A stretch of DNA of 64,000 nucleotides. Origin: Aeromicrobium sp. A1-2 (lineage in GTDB: Bacteria > Actinomycetota > Actinomycetes > Propionibacteriales > Nocardioidaceae). The stretch spans positions 1,364,001 through 1,428,000 of the forward strand of contig NZ_CP027482.1 in NCBI RefSeq assembly GCF_003443875.1. Direction: 5' to 3'. Of this stretch, positions 55,065 through 64,000 are shown piece after piece. The notes under the pieces are model-generated. The model was not told where the DNA came from. It did no database searches and was given only the letters and a program-made list of their open reading frames with translations. How positions within the stretch are numbered: the stretch's first letter is position 1; each line of letters opens with the position of its first letter. The position numbers were made by a program, and so were the translations under genes.

Positions 55065-56792
55065 ATGACGGACAACGGCATGAGTAGTCAAAGCAGCGGC
55101 TCCGAGCAGGAGATCGCCTACTTGCGCGCGGAGGTCGAGCATCTTCGCCGCCGACTCGGCTCGGAAGGATCCACCGACTCGCGGCTGACCGAGCTCGAGG
55201 CCCGGTTGTCCGCCACGAGCTCGCAGAACGAACGGCTCACCTCGACGCTGCACGAGGCGCGCGACCAGATCGTGTCCCTCAAGGAAGAGGTTGACCGGTT
55301 GGCTCAGCCGCCGACCGGCTTCGGAACGTTCCTGCAGCGCAATGACGACGAGTCCGTCGACGTGTTCACCGGTGGCCGCAAGCTGCGCGTCAACGTCAGT
55401 CCTGCGGTCGACAAGCTGGCCCTGCGCAAGGGCCAGGAGGTCATCCTCAACGAGGCGATGAACGTCGTCACGGCGCTGGACTTCGAGCTCACCGGCGAGG
55501 TCGTCTCGCTCAAGGAGATCCTGGCCGACAACGAGCGGGCCCTGGTCATGGGCAATGCCGACGAGGAGCGCATCGTGCGGCTCGCCGAGTCGCTCGATGG
55601 CATCAAGCTGCGGCCTGGCGACTCGCTGCTGCTGGACTCGCGCTCGGGCTACGTCTACGAGCGCATCCCCAAGAGCGAGGTCGAAGACCTGGTCCTCGAG
55701 GAGGTCCCCGACATCGACTACGAGTCGATCGGCGGTCTCCGTGCCCAGATCGAGTCGATCCGCGACGCGGTCGAGCTGCCCTACCTGCACCCCGAGATCT
55801 TCATCGAGCACGAGCTCAAGCCGCCCAAGGGGGTGCTGCTCTACGGCCCGCCGGGTTGCGGCAAGACCATGATCGCCAAGGCTGTTGCGGCGTCGCTGGC
55901 CAAGAAGGTCTCCGAGCGCACCGGCGAGGAGGGGCGTTCGTTCTTCCTCAACATCAAGGGTCCCGAACTGCTCAACAAGTACGTCGGTGAGACCGAACGG
56001 CACATCCGACTGGTCTTCCAGCGGGCTCGCGAGAAGGCCAGCGAGGGCACCCCCGTCATTGTGTTCTTCGACGAGATGGACTCCCTGTTCCGCACCCGCG
56101 GATCGGGGGTCTCCTCCGATGTCGAGAACACCATCGTCCCGCAGCTGCTGAGCGAGATCGATGGCGTCGAGGGACTCGAGAACGTCCTCGTGATCGGCGC
56201 GTCCAACCGTGAGGACATGATCGACCCCGCGATCCTGCGGCCCGGCCGACTCGACGTCAAGATCAAGATCGAGCGTCCGGACGCGGAGTCGGCGACCGAC
56301 ATCTTCAGCAAGTACCTCACTGCCGGGCTGCCGCTGCACCCCGATGATCTGGGGGAGTGGAACGGCGACCGTCAGGCCTGCGTGACCGGCATGATTCAGC
56401 GCACCGTCGAGCGGATGTACACCGAGTCCGAGGACAACCAGTTCCTCGAGGTCACGTACGCCAATGGCGACAAGGAGGTCCTGTACTTCAAGGACTTCAA
56501 CTCCGGCGCAATGATCCAGAACATCGTCGACCGAGCCAAGAAGATGGCGATCAAGGATCTCCTTGAGAGCGGCCAGCGCGGCCTGCGGATCCAGCACATG
56601 CTGCAGGCGTGCCTCGACGAGTTCAAGGAGAACGAGGACCTGCCCAACACGACCAACCCCGACGACTGGGCACGGATCTCGGGCAAGAAGGGTGAGCGCA
56701 TCGTCTTCATCCGCACCCTCATCTCCGGCAAGAGCGGCAATGAGCCCGGCCGCTCGATCGACACGGTGGCCAACACCGGTCAGTACCTCTGA
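55065..56792 (+). CDS. arc: Arc/Mpa proteasomal AAA ATPase
   Basis: A 575-residue ring ATPase that binds pupylated proteins, unfolds them and feeds the 20S core. Residues about 15-80 are the N-terminal coiled coil that captures Pup, followed by two OB domains (about 85-215) and the AAA motor: Walker [13 protein letters not shown], Walker [11 protein letters not shown], and the sensor and arginine-finger region [15 protein letters not shown]. The C-terminus ends in GQYL, the gate-opening tail seen in Mpa. ATG 55065 has GAGGTGG upstream. It precedes the GNAT and dop genes by short gaps, so all are probably one transcript. Confidence 0.97.
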   Translation: MTDNGMSSQSSGSEQEIAYLRAEVEHLRRRLGSEGSTDSRLTELEARLSATSSQNERLTSTLHEARDQIVSLKEEVDRLAQPPTGFGTFLQRNDDESVDVFTGGRKLRVNVSPAVDKLALRKGQEVILNEAMNVVTALDFELTGEVVSLKEILADNERALVMGNADEERIVRLAESLDGIKLRPGDSLLLDSRSGYVYERIPKSEVEDLVLEEVPDIDYESIGGLRAQIESIRDAVELPYLHPEIFIEHELKPPKGVLLYGPPGCGKTMIAKAVAASLAKKVSERTGEEGRSFFLNIKGPELLNKYVGETERHIRLVFQRAREKASEGTPVIVFFDEMDSLFRTRGSGVSSDVENTIVPQLLSEIDGVEGLENVLVIGASNREDMIDPAILRPGRLDVKIKIERPDAESATDIFSKYLTAGLPLHPDDLGEWNGDRQACVTGMIQRTVERMYTESEDNQFLEVTYANGDKEVLYFKDFNSGAMIQNIVDRAKKMAIKDLLESGQRGLRIQHMLQACLDEFKENEDLPNTTNPDDWARISGKKGERIVFIRTLISGKSGNEPGRSIDTVANTGQYL

Positions 56793-56803
56793 CCCTGCAA
56801 CAC

Positions 56804-57280
56804 GTGAGCATCGAGCTGCGCGTCGGCACCTACGACAGTGCCGACGCGCAACTGCTCACGGCCGAGGTCCAGCAGGAGTACGTCCAGCGCTACGGCGGTG
56901 AGGGCGACGTCGCGCCGGTCGACACGTCAGAGTTCGACGGGCCCGGCGGCCGGTTCTTCCTGGTCCACGTCGACGGCGTTGCTGCCGCGATGGGCGGCTG
57001 GCGGCGGCACGGCGACGACGCGGAGATCAAGCGGATGTACGTCCGCCCGGCCTTTCAGCGCCGTGGACTCGCCCGCCTGGTGCTGGCCGAGCTCGAGCGC
57101 ACCGCCGCCGCGGTGGGCATCACCCGGTTGATCCTCGAGACCGGGCTCGGCCAGCCCGAGGCGATCGCGCTCTACCGATCCGTGGGCTATGTCGACATCC
57201 CCTCGTTCGGCTTCTACGCGGACTACGACGACAGCGTCCACCTCGGCAAGGTGCTGCCGGGGCATAGGCTCACGTCATGA
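56804..57280 (+). CDS. GNAT acetyltransferase inside the Pup operon
   Basis: A 158-residue GNAT-family N-acetyltransferase. The acetyl-CoA motif A is [22 protein letters not shown] (Q/R-x-x-G-x-A as QRRGLA) with motif B in [22 protein letters not shown]. No signal peptide. It starts with GTG 12 bases after arc and overlaps dop by ATGA, so it is co-transcribed and translationally coupled with pupylation genes. It may acetylate a Pup pathway protein, an N-terminus, or be a neutral passenger; in mycobacteria the genes between mpa and dop are different ones. The substrate is unknown. Confidence 0.92.
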   Translation: MSIELRVGTYDSADAQLLTAEVQQEYVQRYGGEGDVAPVDTSEFDGPGGRFFLVHVDGVAAAMGGWRRHGDDAEIKRMYVRPAFQRRGLARLVLAELERTAAAVGITRLILETGLGQPEAIALYRSVGYVDIPSFGFYADYDDSVHLGKVLPGHRLTS

Positions 57281-58779
57281 CAGTCAGGCGGGTTCAGGGC
57301 AGCGAGGTCGAGTACGGCATCGCTGTGCAGGGACAGCCGCACGCCAACCCCATGGTGGCCTCGACCCACGTGGTCAACTCCTACGCCGCGGCGCACGGTC
57401 TCACCCGGCGCGCCAGGTGGGACTTCGAGGAGGAGAACCCACTGCGCGACGCCCGCGGCTTCGACCTCAGCCGCGAGGTTGCCGACCCCTCGCAGCTCAC
57501 CGACGAGGACATGGGCCTGGCCAACATCATCTTGACCAACGGCGCCCGGCTGTACGTCGACCATGCGCACCCGGAGTACTCCAGCCCTGAGGTCACCAAC
57601 CCGCTCGACGTCGTGCTGTGGGAAAAGGCCGGGGAGAACGTCATGCGGCTGGGTGCCGAGCTTGCGGCCACGATCCCCGGCACGCAGCCGATCGTTCTCT
57701 ACAAGAACAACATCGACAACAAGGGCTCGTCCTACGGCTCCCATGAGAACTACCTGATGCGTCGGGACGTCCCGTTCGACCAGATCGTCGAGCACCTCAC
57801 GCCATTCTTCGTGACCCGACAGGTCTTCACCGGAGCCGGGCGGGTGGGACAGAAGCAGGACGGCAGCGTCGACGCGTTCCAGATCAGCCAGCGGGCCGAC
57901 TACTTCGAGGTCGGGGTGGGCCTGGAGACGACGCTCAAGCGCCCGATCATCAACACGCGAGACGAGCCGCACGCCGATCCGAAGAAGTACCGTCGCCTGC
58001 ACGTCATCATCGGTGACGCGAACTGCTCGGAAACGGCGATCTACCTCAAGCACGGCACGACCTCGCTCGTGCTGGCCATGATCGAGGCCGGTTTCCTGCA
58101 GCGCAGTCTCGCGTTGATCAGGCCGGTCCGCGCGCTGCACGCCATCTCGTGCGACCCGACGCTGACGCACAAGGTCGAGCTCGAGGACGGGCGCACCGTC
58201 ACGGCGCTGGAGCTGCAGGGGGAGTACCTCCAGCTCGCCAAGGAGTTCGTGGCCCAGGAGGGCTCGGACGAGCAGACCGACGACATCCTCCGCCGTTGGG
58301 AGGACGTCCTGGTGCGACTGGCTCGCGATCCGATGGAGTGCGTCCGTGAGCTCGACTGGGTCGCCAAGCTGGCCCTGCTCGAGCGCTACCGCGAGCGTGA
58401 CGGCCTTGACTGGTCGCACGCCAAGCTGCACCTGGTCGATGTGCAGTATCACGACATCCGACTGCACAAGGGGCTCTACCACCAGCTCGTCCGCACGGGT
58501 CGCATGGACAGGTTGCTGACCGAGGACCAGATCGCGGCCGCCGTGACCGACCCTCCGCAGGACACCCGGGCTTACTTCCGGGGCATGTGCCTGGCCCGAT
58601 TCTCCAAGGACATCGCCGCCGCCTCGTGGGACTCGGTGATCTTCGACCTGCCAGGCCAGGACTCGCTGCAACGGATCCCCACGATGGAACCTTTGCGCGG
58701 CACCGCCGAGCACGTCGGCGGGCTGTTCGAGTCCAGCGCGACGGCGAGTGAGCTGTTCGCCGCGATCACCGGCCGCTGA
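57277..58779 (+). CDS. dop: Dop, Pup deamidase/depupylase
   Basis: A 500-residue enzyme of the glutamine synthetase/gamma-glutamyl-cysteine ligase-like superfamily that converts Pup-Gln to Pup-Glu and removes Pup from targets. It begins [20 protein letters not shown] and has the Dop-specific loop region [19 protein letters not shown], with catalytic-site segments [30 protein letters not shown] and [17 protein letters not shown]. Pup here ends in GGQ, so the deamidase is essential for the pathway. ATG 57277 overlaps the GNAT gene by four bases. Confidence 0.96.
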   Translation: MTVRRVQGSEVEYGIAVQGQPHANPMVASTHVVNSYAAAHGLTRRARWDFEEENPLRDARGFDLSREVADPSQLTDEDMGLANIILTNGARLYVDHAHPEYSSPEVTNPLDVVLWEKAGENVMRLGAELAATIPGTQPIVLYKNNIDNKGSSYGSHENYLMRRDVPFDQIVEHLTPFFVTRQVFTGAGRVGQKQDGSVDAFQISQRADYFEVGVGLETTLKRPIINTRDEPHADPKKYRRLHVIIGDANCSETAIYLKHGTTSLVLAMIEAGFLQRSLALIRPVRALHAISCDPTLTHKVELEDGRTVTALELQGEYLQLAKEFVAQEGSDEQTDDILRRWEDVLVRLARDPMECVRELDWVAKLALLERYRERDGLDWSHAKLHLVDVQYHDIRLHKGLYHQLVRTGRMDRLLTEDQIAAAVTDPPQDTRAYFRGMCLARFSKDIAAASWDSVIFDLPGQDSLQRIPTMEPLRGTAEHVGGLFESSATASELFAAITGR

Positions 58780-58793
58780 CCTGTCGCTGGGTG

Positions 58794-58831
58794 GAGCGTG
58801 TCGAAACCCGTTGCACCCTTTCGACTCGCTC
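58794..58831. repeat. palindromic repeat between dop and pup
   Basis: GAGCGTGTCGAAA at 58794-58806 and TTTCGACTCGCTC at 58819-58831 are reverse complements except for one base, around a 12-base loop. It may end dop transcription, since pup has its own -10 box. Similar GAGCGAGTCGAAA-type repeats are, from memory, frequent in Nocardioidaceae intergenic DNA. Confidence 0.6.
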
Positions 58832-58854
58832 AAGGACCTGGTGAGGCTTTCCGC

Positions 58855-58860
58855 TATAGG
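58855..58860 (+). promoter_or_regulatory. -10 box of pup
   Basis: TATAGG, eight bases before ATG 58869, with GAAGG overlapping as a possible ribosome-binding site. It allows pup to be made in excess of arc and dop. Confidence 0.4.
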
Positions 58861-58868
58861 GTGAAGGC

Positions 58869-59063
58869 ATGGCCGAGCAGCAGCACAAGAGCACCCGCAA
58901 GTCCAGCGAGCCCGAGGCTCAGGTCGAGACCACCGAGGTCGACACCGAGCGCAAGGAAAAGCTTGACGACGACGTCGACTCGATCCTCGACGAGATCGAT
59001 GACGTGCTCGAGGAGAACGCCGAGGAGTTCGTCCGCAGCTTCGTCCAGAAGGGCGGCCAGTGA
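58869..59063 (+). CDS. pup: prokaryotic ubiquitin-like protein Pup
   Basis: A 64-residue disordered protein tag. It has the typical acidic, Lys-containing middle ([20 protein letters not shown]) that binds the Arc coiled coil and the conserved tail [11 protein letters not shown]. The final Gln must be deamidated by Dop to Glu before PafA links it to substrate lysines. Its length equals the mycobacterial protein. The stop overlaps the prcB start (TGATG), so tag and core subunit are translated together. Confidence 0.98.
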   Translation: MAEQQHKSTRKSSEPEAQVETTEVDTERKEKLDDDVDSILDEIDDVLEENAEEFVRSFVQKGGQ

Positions 59064-59878
59064 TGCTGCCTGACGGCACTCGACTGTCCGAAACCTCCTC
59101 CTTCGCCGACTACCTCGCCATCCGGGCTCCGGATCTGTTGCCTTCGGCCCGTCCGAGCGATGCGGGCAGCCTCGTGGGAGTCGCGCACGGCACGACGATC
59201 GTCGCCGCAACGTTCGATGGTGGTGTCGTCATGGCAGGTGACCGGCGCGCCACCATGGGCAACGTCATCGCGCAGCGCGACATCCAGAAGGTGTTCCCCA
59301 CCGACGAGTACTCCTGCGTCGGCATCGCCGGCACCGCGGGCCTCGCGGTCGAGATGACCCGGTTGTTCCAGGTCGAGCTCGAGCACTACGAAAAGATCGA
59401 GGGCATCGTACTGTCGACCGACGGCAAGGCCAATCGGCTCTCTGCCCTGATCCGCAACAACCTCGGCATGGCAATGCAGGGTCTCGCGGTGGTGCCGCTG
59501 TTCGCGGCGTACGACCTCAATGCCCAGGTCGGCCGCATCTTTGCCTTCGACGTCACCGGCAATCGCAACGAGGAGCGCGCGTTCCACTCCGTCGGCTCCG
59601 GCTCGACCTTCGCCCGCGGTTCGCTCAAGAAGCTCTACCGCGAGGGTCTGACCGAGCGCGAGGCGGTCACCGCCACGATCCAGGCGCTCTACGACGCCGC
59701 GGACGACGACACCGCGACCGGCGGTCCCGACCTGGCCCGACGGATCTTCCCGATGGTCGGCGCCATCACGGCCGACGGTTACCGTGCCTATCCCGAGGAC
59801 GAGACCGCGGCGATCGCCGACGAGGTCATCTCCGCCCGCATGGACCGCCCCGACGGCCCCTCGGCCCCCCTGACGTGA
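59063..59878 (+). CDS. prcB: proteasome 20S beta subunit PrcB
   Basis: A 271-residue catalytic beta subunit of the 20S proteasome. Residues 1-43 are a propeptide removed on maturation; the catalytic threonine is Thr44 in [13 protein letters not shown], followed by [11 protein letters not shown] with the conserved Asp and Lys/Arg network. The first Met is chosen as ATG 59063; a GTG codon at 59060 would add one residue. The C-terminal acidic [13 protein letters not shown] is normal. With PrcA it forms the stacked ring core. prcA follows 13 bases later. Confidence 0.97.
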   Translation: MLPDGTRLSETSSFADYLAIRAPDLLPSARPSDAGSLVGVAHGTTIVAATFDGGVVMAGDRRATMGNVIAQRDIQKVFPTDEYSCVGIAGTAGLAVEMTRLFQVELEHYEKIEGIVLSTDGKANRLSALIRNNLGMAMQGLAVVPLFAAYDLNAQVGRIFAFDVTGNRNEERAFHSVGSGSTFARGSLKKLYREGLTEREAVTATIQALYDAADDDTATGGPDLARRIFPMVGAITADGYRAYPEDETAAIADEVISARMDRPDGPSAPLT

Positions 59879-59891
59879 GAGGACCGACCCG

Positions 59892-60587
59892 ATGACGCAA
59901 CCCTTCTACGTCTCGCCCGAGCAGCTGATGAAGGACCGGGCGGACTTCGCCCGCAAGGGCATCAGCCGGGGCCGCAGCGTTGCCGTTGTGCAGTACGACG
60001 ACGGCATCGTGTTCGTGGCCGAGAACCCGTCGCAGGCCCTGCACAAGATCAGCGAGATCTACGACCGCATCGGCTTTGCCGCGGTGGGCCGCTACAACGA
60101 GTTCGAGAACCTGCGGATCGCCGGCGTTCGCCTTGCCGACCTGCGGGGCTACTCCTACGACCGTCGCGACGTCACGGCCCGTGGACTCGCCAACGCGTAC
60201 GCCCAGACGCTCGGCACGATCTTCTCCTCCGGCGGCGAGAAGCCGTACGAGGTCGAGATCTTCGTGGGCGAGCTCGGTGACGAGGCTTCGCAGGATCAGG
60301 TGTACCGGCTGATGTACGACGGCTCGGTCGCCGACGTGCAGGGATTCGGTGTCATGGGTGGCCAGAGCGAGCTCGTCGAGACGTACCTGGGTGAGCACTT
60401 CACGCCCGGGATGGTCCTGACGGACGCGATCCGCGTCGCGGTCACGGCGCTGGGTCAGGACGTCGATCCTGCCCGGACCGTCGAGGCCACTTCGCTCGAG
60501 GTCGCGGTGCTGACCCGCACGCGCACCCAGCCGCGCAAGTTCCGCCGCCTCAGCGACACCGACGTGCTCGCCGCCCTCGCCACCTGA
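59892..60587 (+). CDS. prcA: proteasome 20S alpha subunit PrcA
   Basis: A 231-residue non-catalytic alpha subunit that caps the 20S core and forms the gate opened by Arc. It has the alpha-type N-terminus [19 protein letters not shown], the alpha signature [27 protein letters not shown] and no processed threonine. The C-terminus ([15 protein letters not shown]) is the typical tail that docks with neighbours. It is co-transcribed with prcB. No Shine-Dalgarno stronger than GAGAGGA is present, placed about nine bases upstream. Confidence 0.97.
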   Translation: MTQPFYVSPEQLMKDRADFARKGISRGRSVAVVQYDDGIVFVAENPSQALHKISEIYDRIGFAAVGRYNEFENLRIAGVRLADLRGYSYDRRDVTARGLANAYAQTLGTIFSSGGEKPYEVEIFVGELGDEASQDQVYRLMYDGSVADVQGFGVMGGQSELVETYLGEHFTPGMVLTDAIRVAVTALGQDVDPARTVEATSLEVAVLTRTRTQPRKFRRLSDTDVLAALAT

Positions 60588-60726
60588 CCCGGCTCTCGGC
60601 ACAGCAGTCGGTGGCTGAGCGGCCTCTGCCTGCCGGGACAGGCCACTGAGTAACCGATCACGGGCCGGCGTCGCCGCAGTGACAGCGGGTCGGGGGCTTT
60701 ATCCCGCGCGGTGGACCAGCCCGGAC

Positions 60727-60732
60727 TAGTCT
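60727..60732 (+). promoter_or_regulatory. -10 box of pafA
   Basis: TAGTCT, six bases before ATG 60739, so pafA can be transcribed independently of the proteasome genes. Confidence 0.5.
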
Positions 60733-60738
60733 GAACGC

Positions 60739-62100
60739 ATGGACCGGCGGATCTTCGGTATCGAGAACGAGTACGGCGTCACGTGCTCATTCAAGGGCCA
60801 GCGCCGACTGTCGCCCGATGAGGTGGCCCGCTACCTGTTCCGCCGCGTCGTGTCGTGGGGTCGCAGCAGCAATGTCTTCCTGCGCAACGGCGCCCGCCTG
60901 TACCTCGACGTCGGCAGCCACCCCGAGTACGCCACGCCTGAGTGCGATGACCTGGTCGACCTGGTGACGCACGACCGCGCGGGGGAGCGAATCCTCGAAG
61001 GTCTGATGATCGACGCGCAGCAGCGCCTCGCCGACGATGGCGTCGAGGGCGACATCTATCTGTTCAAGAACAACACCGACTCGGCCGGCAACTCCTACGG
61101 CTGCCACGAGAACTACCTCGTCAGCAGGCAGGGCGAGTTCAGCAAACTGGCCGACGTCCTGATCCCGTTCCTCGTGTCCCGTCAGATCATCTGCGGCGCG
61201 GGCAAGATCCAGCAGACGCCGCGCGGCACGATCTTCTCAGTCAGTCAGCGCGCGGAGCACATCTGGGAGGGCGTCTCGAGCGCTACGACCCGTTCCCGCC
61301 CGATCATCAACACCCGCGACGAGCCGCACGCTGACGCCGAACGTTTCCGCCGGCTGCACGTCATTGTTGGCGACTCCAACATGAGCGAGACGACGACTCT
61401 GCTCAAGGTCGCGACGACCGATCTCGTGCTGCGCATGATCGAGGGCGGCGTCACGATGCGCGACATGACGCTCGACAACCCGATCCGGGCCATCCGCGAG
61501 ATCGCCCACGACATGACCGGACGGCGCAAGGTGCAGCTCGCCAACGGCCGGGAGCTGTCCGCGCTGGAGATCCAGGCCGAGTACTTCGGCAAGGCGGCCG
61601 AGTTCGTCGACAAGCACGGGCTGCACACGCCGACGATCACCCGGGCTCTGGACCTGTGGGAGCGGACGCTCAAGGCCGTCGAGTCCGAGGACCTGTCGCT
61701 CGTCGAGCGCGAGGTCGACTGGGTCATCAAGTACAAGCTGCTCGACCGCTACCGCACGGTGCACGGCCTGAGCTGGGCTGATCCACGCATCGCCCAACTC
61801 GATCTGGCCTATCACGACATCCGGCGCGACCGCGGCATCTTCTACCTGCTGGAGAACAAGGGCGCCGTCGCGCGCGTGACGAACGATCTGGACGTCTTCG
61901 CGGCCAAGTCCATCCCGCCGCAGACCACCAGAGCCCGCCTGCGCGGAGACTTCATCAAGCGGGCGCAGGAACGCCGCCGCGACTTCACGGTCGACTGGGT
62001 CCACCTCAAGCTCAACGATCAGGCGCAGCGCACCGTGCTCTGCAAGGATCCTTTCCGCTCGCACGATGAGCGGGTGCAGCGGCTCATTGACGGGATGTGA
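60739..62100 (+). CDS. pafA: Pup-protein ligase PafA
   Basis: A 453-residue ligase that joins the C-terminal Glu of Pup to lysines using ATP. It begins [20 protein letters not shown], the PafA version of the nucleotide-binding first strand, and has [17 protein letters not shown] and [20 protein letters not shown], which line the metal and ATP sites as in its relative Dop. The Dop-specific loop is absent. The length matches the 452 residues of mycobacterial PafA. It has its own promoter 150 bases after prcA. Confidence 0.97.
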   Translation: MDRRIFGIENEYGVTCSFKGQRRLSPDEVARYLFRRVVSWGRSSNVFLRNGARLYLDVGSHPEYATPECDDLVDLVTHDRAGERILEGLMIDAQQRLADDGVEGDIYLFKNNTDSAGNSYGCHENYLVSRQGEFSKLADVLIPFLVSRQIICGAGKIQQTPRGTIFSVSQRAEHIWEGVSSATTRSRPIINTRDEPHADAERFRRLHVIVGDSNMSETTTLLKVATTDLVLRMIEGGVTMRDMTLDNPIRAIREIAHDMTGRRKVQLANGRELSALEIQAEYFGKAAEFVDKHGLHTPTITRALDLWERTLKAVESEDLSLVEREVDWVIKYKLLDRYRTVHGLSWADPRIAQLDLAYHDIRRDRGIFYLLENKGAVARVTNDLDVFAAKSIPPQTTRARLRGDFIKRAQERRRDFTVDWVHLKLNDQAQRTVLCKDPFRSHDERVQRLIDGM

Positions 62101-62171
62101 TGGCCGCGGCCTTGTCCGCTGTCGTTAGGATGATCGACGATCTGTCTCTCCGTCCCTGAAGGTCGTTTCCT

Positions 62172-63089
62172 GTGCGTCGAATTCTCATCGCAGCTGTTGC
62201 TGCTTCCAGCCTCATCCTCGCCGGATGCGGTGGCAGTGACTCCGGAAACGATGGCCTGGACGCCATCAAGGTCAGCTCCGCGAAGAGCCCCAAGGTCACC
62301 GTCGCGAAGGGTTACACCGCGACCAAGACCGAGAGCAAGGTCCTCAAGGCCGGCGGCGGCGACAAGCTCGCCAGCGGCGACGCCGTGAAGGTCAACTATG
62401 TCGCGGTCAACGGCCGCACGGGCAAGCAGTTCGACAGCTCGTTCAAGACCGAGAAGCCGCTCACGCTGACGCTGGACAAGAACGCCGTGCTGCCGGGATT
62501 CGTGGCCGGCCTCGAGGGTCAGACCGTCGGCAGCCGCGTGCTCGTCGCGATCTCGCCCAAGGATGGCTTCGGTCAAGACCAGGACCAGCTGGACATCAAG
62601 AAGGACGACACCATGGTGTTCCTCTTCGACATCGTCTCGAAGGTCCCCACGGAGGTCACCGGCACGGCCAAGAAGCTTCCGGCCGACGTGCCGAAGCTCG
62701 TGCTCGACGATGACAAGCACCCGTCGAAGTTCACCAAGACCAGCAAGACCGCCAAGAAGATCACCAAGGAGAGCGCGCACATCGTGATCCAGGGCGACGG
62801 CGCCGAGATCACCGAGGGCCAGACCCTGACCGCGCAGTACGTCGGCCAGGTCTACCCCGACGGCGAGATCTTCGACGAGTCCTGGTCCAGCTCATCCCGT
62901 TCCTTCCAGGTCGGTGCAGGCCAGCTCATCAAGTGCTGGGACGACCAGCTGGTCGGCCAGAAGCTCGGCAGCCGAGTCGTCCTGATCTGCCCGGGCGACA
63001 AGGCGTACGGAGACTCCCCGCCGGCTGGCAGCAAGATCGGCAAGGACGACACGCTGATCTTCGCCATCGACTTGCTCGACGCTTCCTGA
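62172..63089 (+). CDS. FKBP-type prolyl isomerase lipoprotein with two FKBP domains
   Basis: A 305-residue secreted lipoprotein. The signal peptide RRILIAAVAASSLILAGCG has a lipobox LAGC with Cys19. Two FKBP modules follow: a first, partly degenerate one at about residues 55-160 (LPGFVAGLEGQTVGSRVLV) and a second, better one at about 190-305 (DGEIFDESWSSSSRSF, LIKCWDDQLVGQKLGSRVVLICPGDKAYGDSPPAG). It probably helps fold exported proteins. GTG start at 62172 (signal peptide evidence). It lies between pafA and pafB, a position also seen in other actinobacteria. Confidence 0.92.
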   Translation: MRRILIAAVAASSLILAGCGGSDSGNDGLDAIKVSSAKSPKVTVAKGYTATKTESKVLKAGGGDKLASGDAVKVNYVAVNGRTGKQFDSSFKTEKPLTLTLDKNAVLPGFVAGLEGQTVGSRVLVAISPKDGFGQDQDQLDIKKDDTMVFLFDIVSKVPTEVTGTAKKLPADVPKLVLDDDKHPSKFTKTSKTAKKITKESAHIVIQGDGAEITEGQTLTAQYVGQVYPDGEIFDESWSSSSRSFQVGAGQLIKCWDDQLVGQKLGSRVVLICPGDKAYGDSPPAGSKIGKDDTLIFAIDLLDAS

Positions 63090-63101
63090 CATCCTCCTGA
63101 C

Positions 63102-64000
63102 ATGGCCGAGCGCAAGACCGAGAGGTTGATGAACCTCATCTTCGCGTTGCTGGTCAGTCGCCAGTACCTCACGAAGGAGCAGATCCGCGAGTCGATCGCC
63201 GACTACCGCGACTCGACGCCCCAGGCGTTCGACCGCAAGTTCGAGCGCGACAAGGAGGAGCTGCGTGAGCTCGGCATCAACGTCGAGATGGGTTCGATCG
63301 ACAAGTACTTCAGCGACGAGCCGGGATATCGGATTCGGCGCGACGAGGCGGAGCTGCCCGATCTGGAGCTGACTCGCGAAGAGGCCGCCGTGATCGGGCT
63401 CGCGACCCAGGTGTGGGAGCACGCAGGACTCGCGAGCGAGTCGACGACCGCGCTGGTCAAGCTCAAGTCGATCGGTGTCGACGTCGACACCAGTGTGCTC
63501 CGCATGGCCGAGCCCAAGCTCTCGGCCGACGAGCCGTCGTTCGACGCGATGTGGGACGCCGTCACGCGGCGAATCCCGGTCACGTTCGTCTACGCCCGGC
63601 CGAACCGCGAACCCATGACCCGGCACCTCGAGCCATGGGGGATCATCTCGTGGCACGACCGCTGGTATGTCGGTGGATTCGATCTCGACCGCGGCGAGGC
63701 CCGAATCTTCCGACTGTCGCGGGTCATCGGCGACGTCGAGAATCAGGGCGCACCGGGCTCGTACGAAGTCCCCGAGGGCACCGACATGAAGGACGTCGCC
63801 CGCTCGCTGTTCCCGCCGGCGCCCGAGGAGGCCGCAGTCCTGCGCATCCGCACGGGCCGTGGCCAGTCGTTGCGCCGCCTCGCCGAGAAGGTCACGCCAC
63901 TGGGCGATGACCTCGACGAGGTCGAGATCCGTTACTCGTCTGCCTGGGAACTTGCCTCCGAGGTCGCCTCGTACGGTCCTGACGTCATGGTCGTGTCCCC
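63102..64000 (+). CDS. pafB: PafB, WYL-domain regulator (3'-truncated by window edge)
   Basis: The first 299 residues are visible with no stop. They show an N-terminal winged helix (MAERKTERLMNLIFALLVSRQYLTKEQIRESI), a middle region REEAAVIGLATQVWEHAGLASES, and a WYL domain with RHLEPWGIISWHDRWYVGGFD and RIFRLSRVIGD. With PafC this forms the activator of the RecA-independent DNA damage response in mycobacteria. The ATG is at 63102, 12 bases after the FKBP stop, so it may be in that transcript. The full protein is about 330 residues; pafC should follow beyond the window. Confidence 0.93.
   Translation, partial: MAERKTERLMNLIFALLVSRQYLTKEQIRESIADYRDSTPQAFDRKFERDKEELRELGINVEMGSIDKYFSDEPGYRIRRDEAELPDLELTREEAAVIGLATQVWEHAGLASESTTALVKLKSIGVDVDTSVLRMAEPKLSADEPSFDAMWDAVTRRIPVTFVYARPNREPMTRHLEPWGIISWHDRWYVGGFDLDRGEARIFRLSRVIGDVENQGAPGSYEVPEGTDMKDVARSLFPPAPEEAAVLRIRTGRGQSLRRLAEKVTPLGDDLDEVEIRYSSAWELASEVASYGPDVMVVS

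Overview
This window is a 64 kb piece of a high-GC actinobacterial chromosome, most likely from the Propionibacteriales/Nocardioidaceae (Aeromicrobium-like). The evidence is a complete Pup-proteasome locus (arc, dop, pup, prcB, prcA, pafA, pafB), the mycothiol ligase mshC, actinobacterial families (PAC2, DUF5703, DUF5995, BTAD regulators), and frequent GTG starts. Many promoters also look leaderless: a TANNNT box lies six or seven bases before the start codon. The genus is an inference; the phylum is well supported.

Layout. 1-10 kb holds a truncated acyl-CoA dehydrogenase, a MarR regulator, a DUF952 protein, a zinc alcohol dehydrogenase, an FKBP, an operon of zinc metallopeptidase, CPBP protease and the HrpA helicase, and a DUF445 membrane protein. 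10-14.9 kb is a sparse region: four phased DnaA-box-like 9-mers, a structured segment ending in a strong hairpin, tRNA-Leu(GAG), a decayed lipoprotein gene, a degenerate tRNA-Lys(CTT)-like gene, a DUF7010 membrane protein, tRNA-Gly(TCC), an M19 dipeptidase homolog and a DUF5995 protein. 15-20.4 kb is a VirS/MymA-like locus: an AraC regulator (with a coupled phosphoesterase) diverges from a Baeyer-Villiger monooxygenase, hydrolase and SDR operon, with a 21-bp-period direct repeat between them. 20.4-30 kb is a stress block: VIT1-like transporter, BON protein, three universal stress proteins, a BTAD regulator with a degenerate P-loop, RNase HI and an SNF2 helicase. Two DosR-like palindromes lie between the BON and first stress-protein genes. 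30-33 kb has an MBL hydrolase and an RsbQ/RsbP energy-stress pair.

33-46 kb carries metabolic and envelope genes: PAP2 phosphatase, SDR plus nitronate monooxygenase, secreted GH16, MoxR/VWA pair, M20 peptidase, aldo-keto reductase, uppP, corA and mshC. 46-64 kb is a conserved core: FHA protein, PAC2, metH, HAD, RecB-like nuclease, site-2 protease, trmI, and the Pup-proteasome genes with a GNAT acetyltransferase gene inserted and translationally coupled to dop. It ends with an FKBP lipoprotein and the start of pafB. From family knowledge, the mshC, PAC2, metH, RecB-like, trmI, mpa, dop, pup, prcBA, pafA and pafB set matches the Rv2096c-Rv2130c neighbourhood of Mycobacterium tuberculosis.

How the parts work together. 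Arc unfolds pupylated proteins for the PrcAB core, Dop deamidates Pup-GGQ and removes Pup, and PafA attaches it. PafB, cut by the window edge, usually controls the mycobacterial-type DNA damage response. No integrase, transposase, CRISPR array or phage gene was seen. The strongest unexplained signals are the phased 9-mer array with its structured downstream segment (10.07-10.39 kb), the nested palindrome at 3.34-3.42 kb, and the GNAT gene in the Pup operon.
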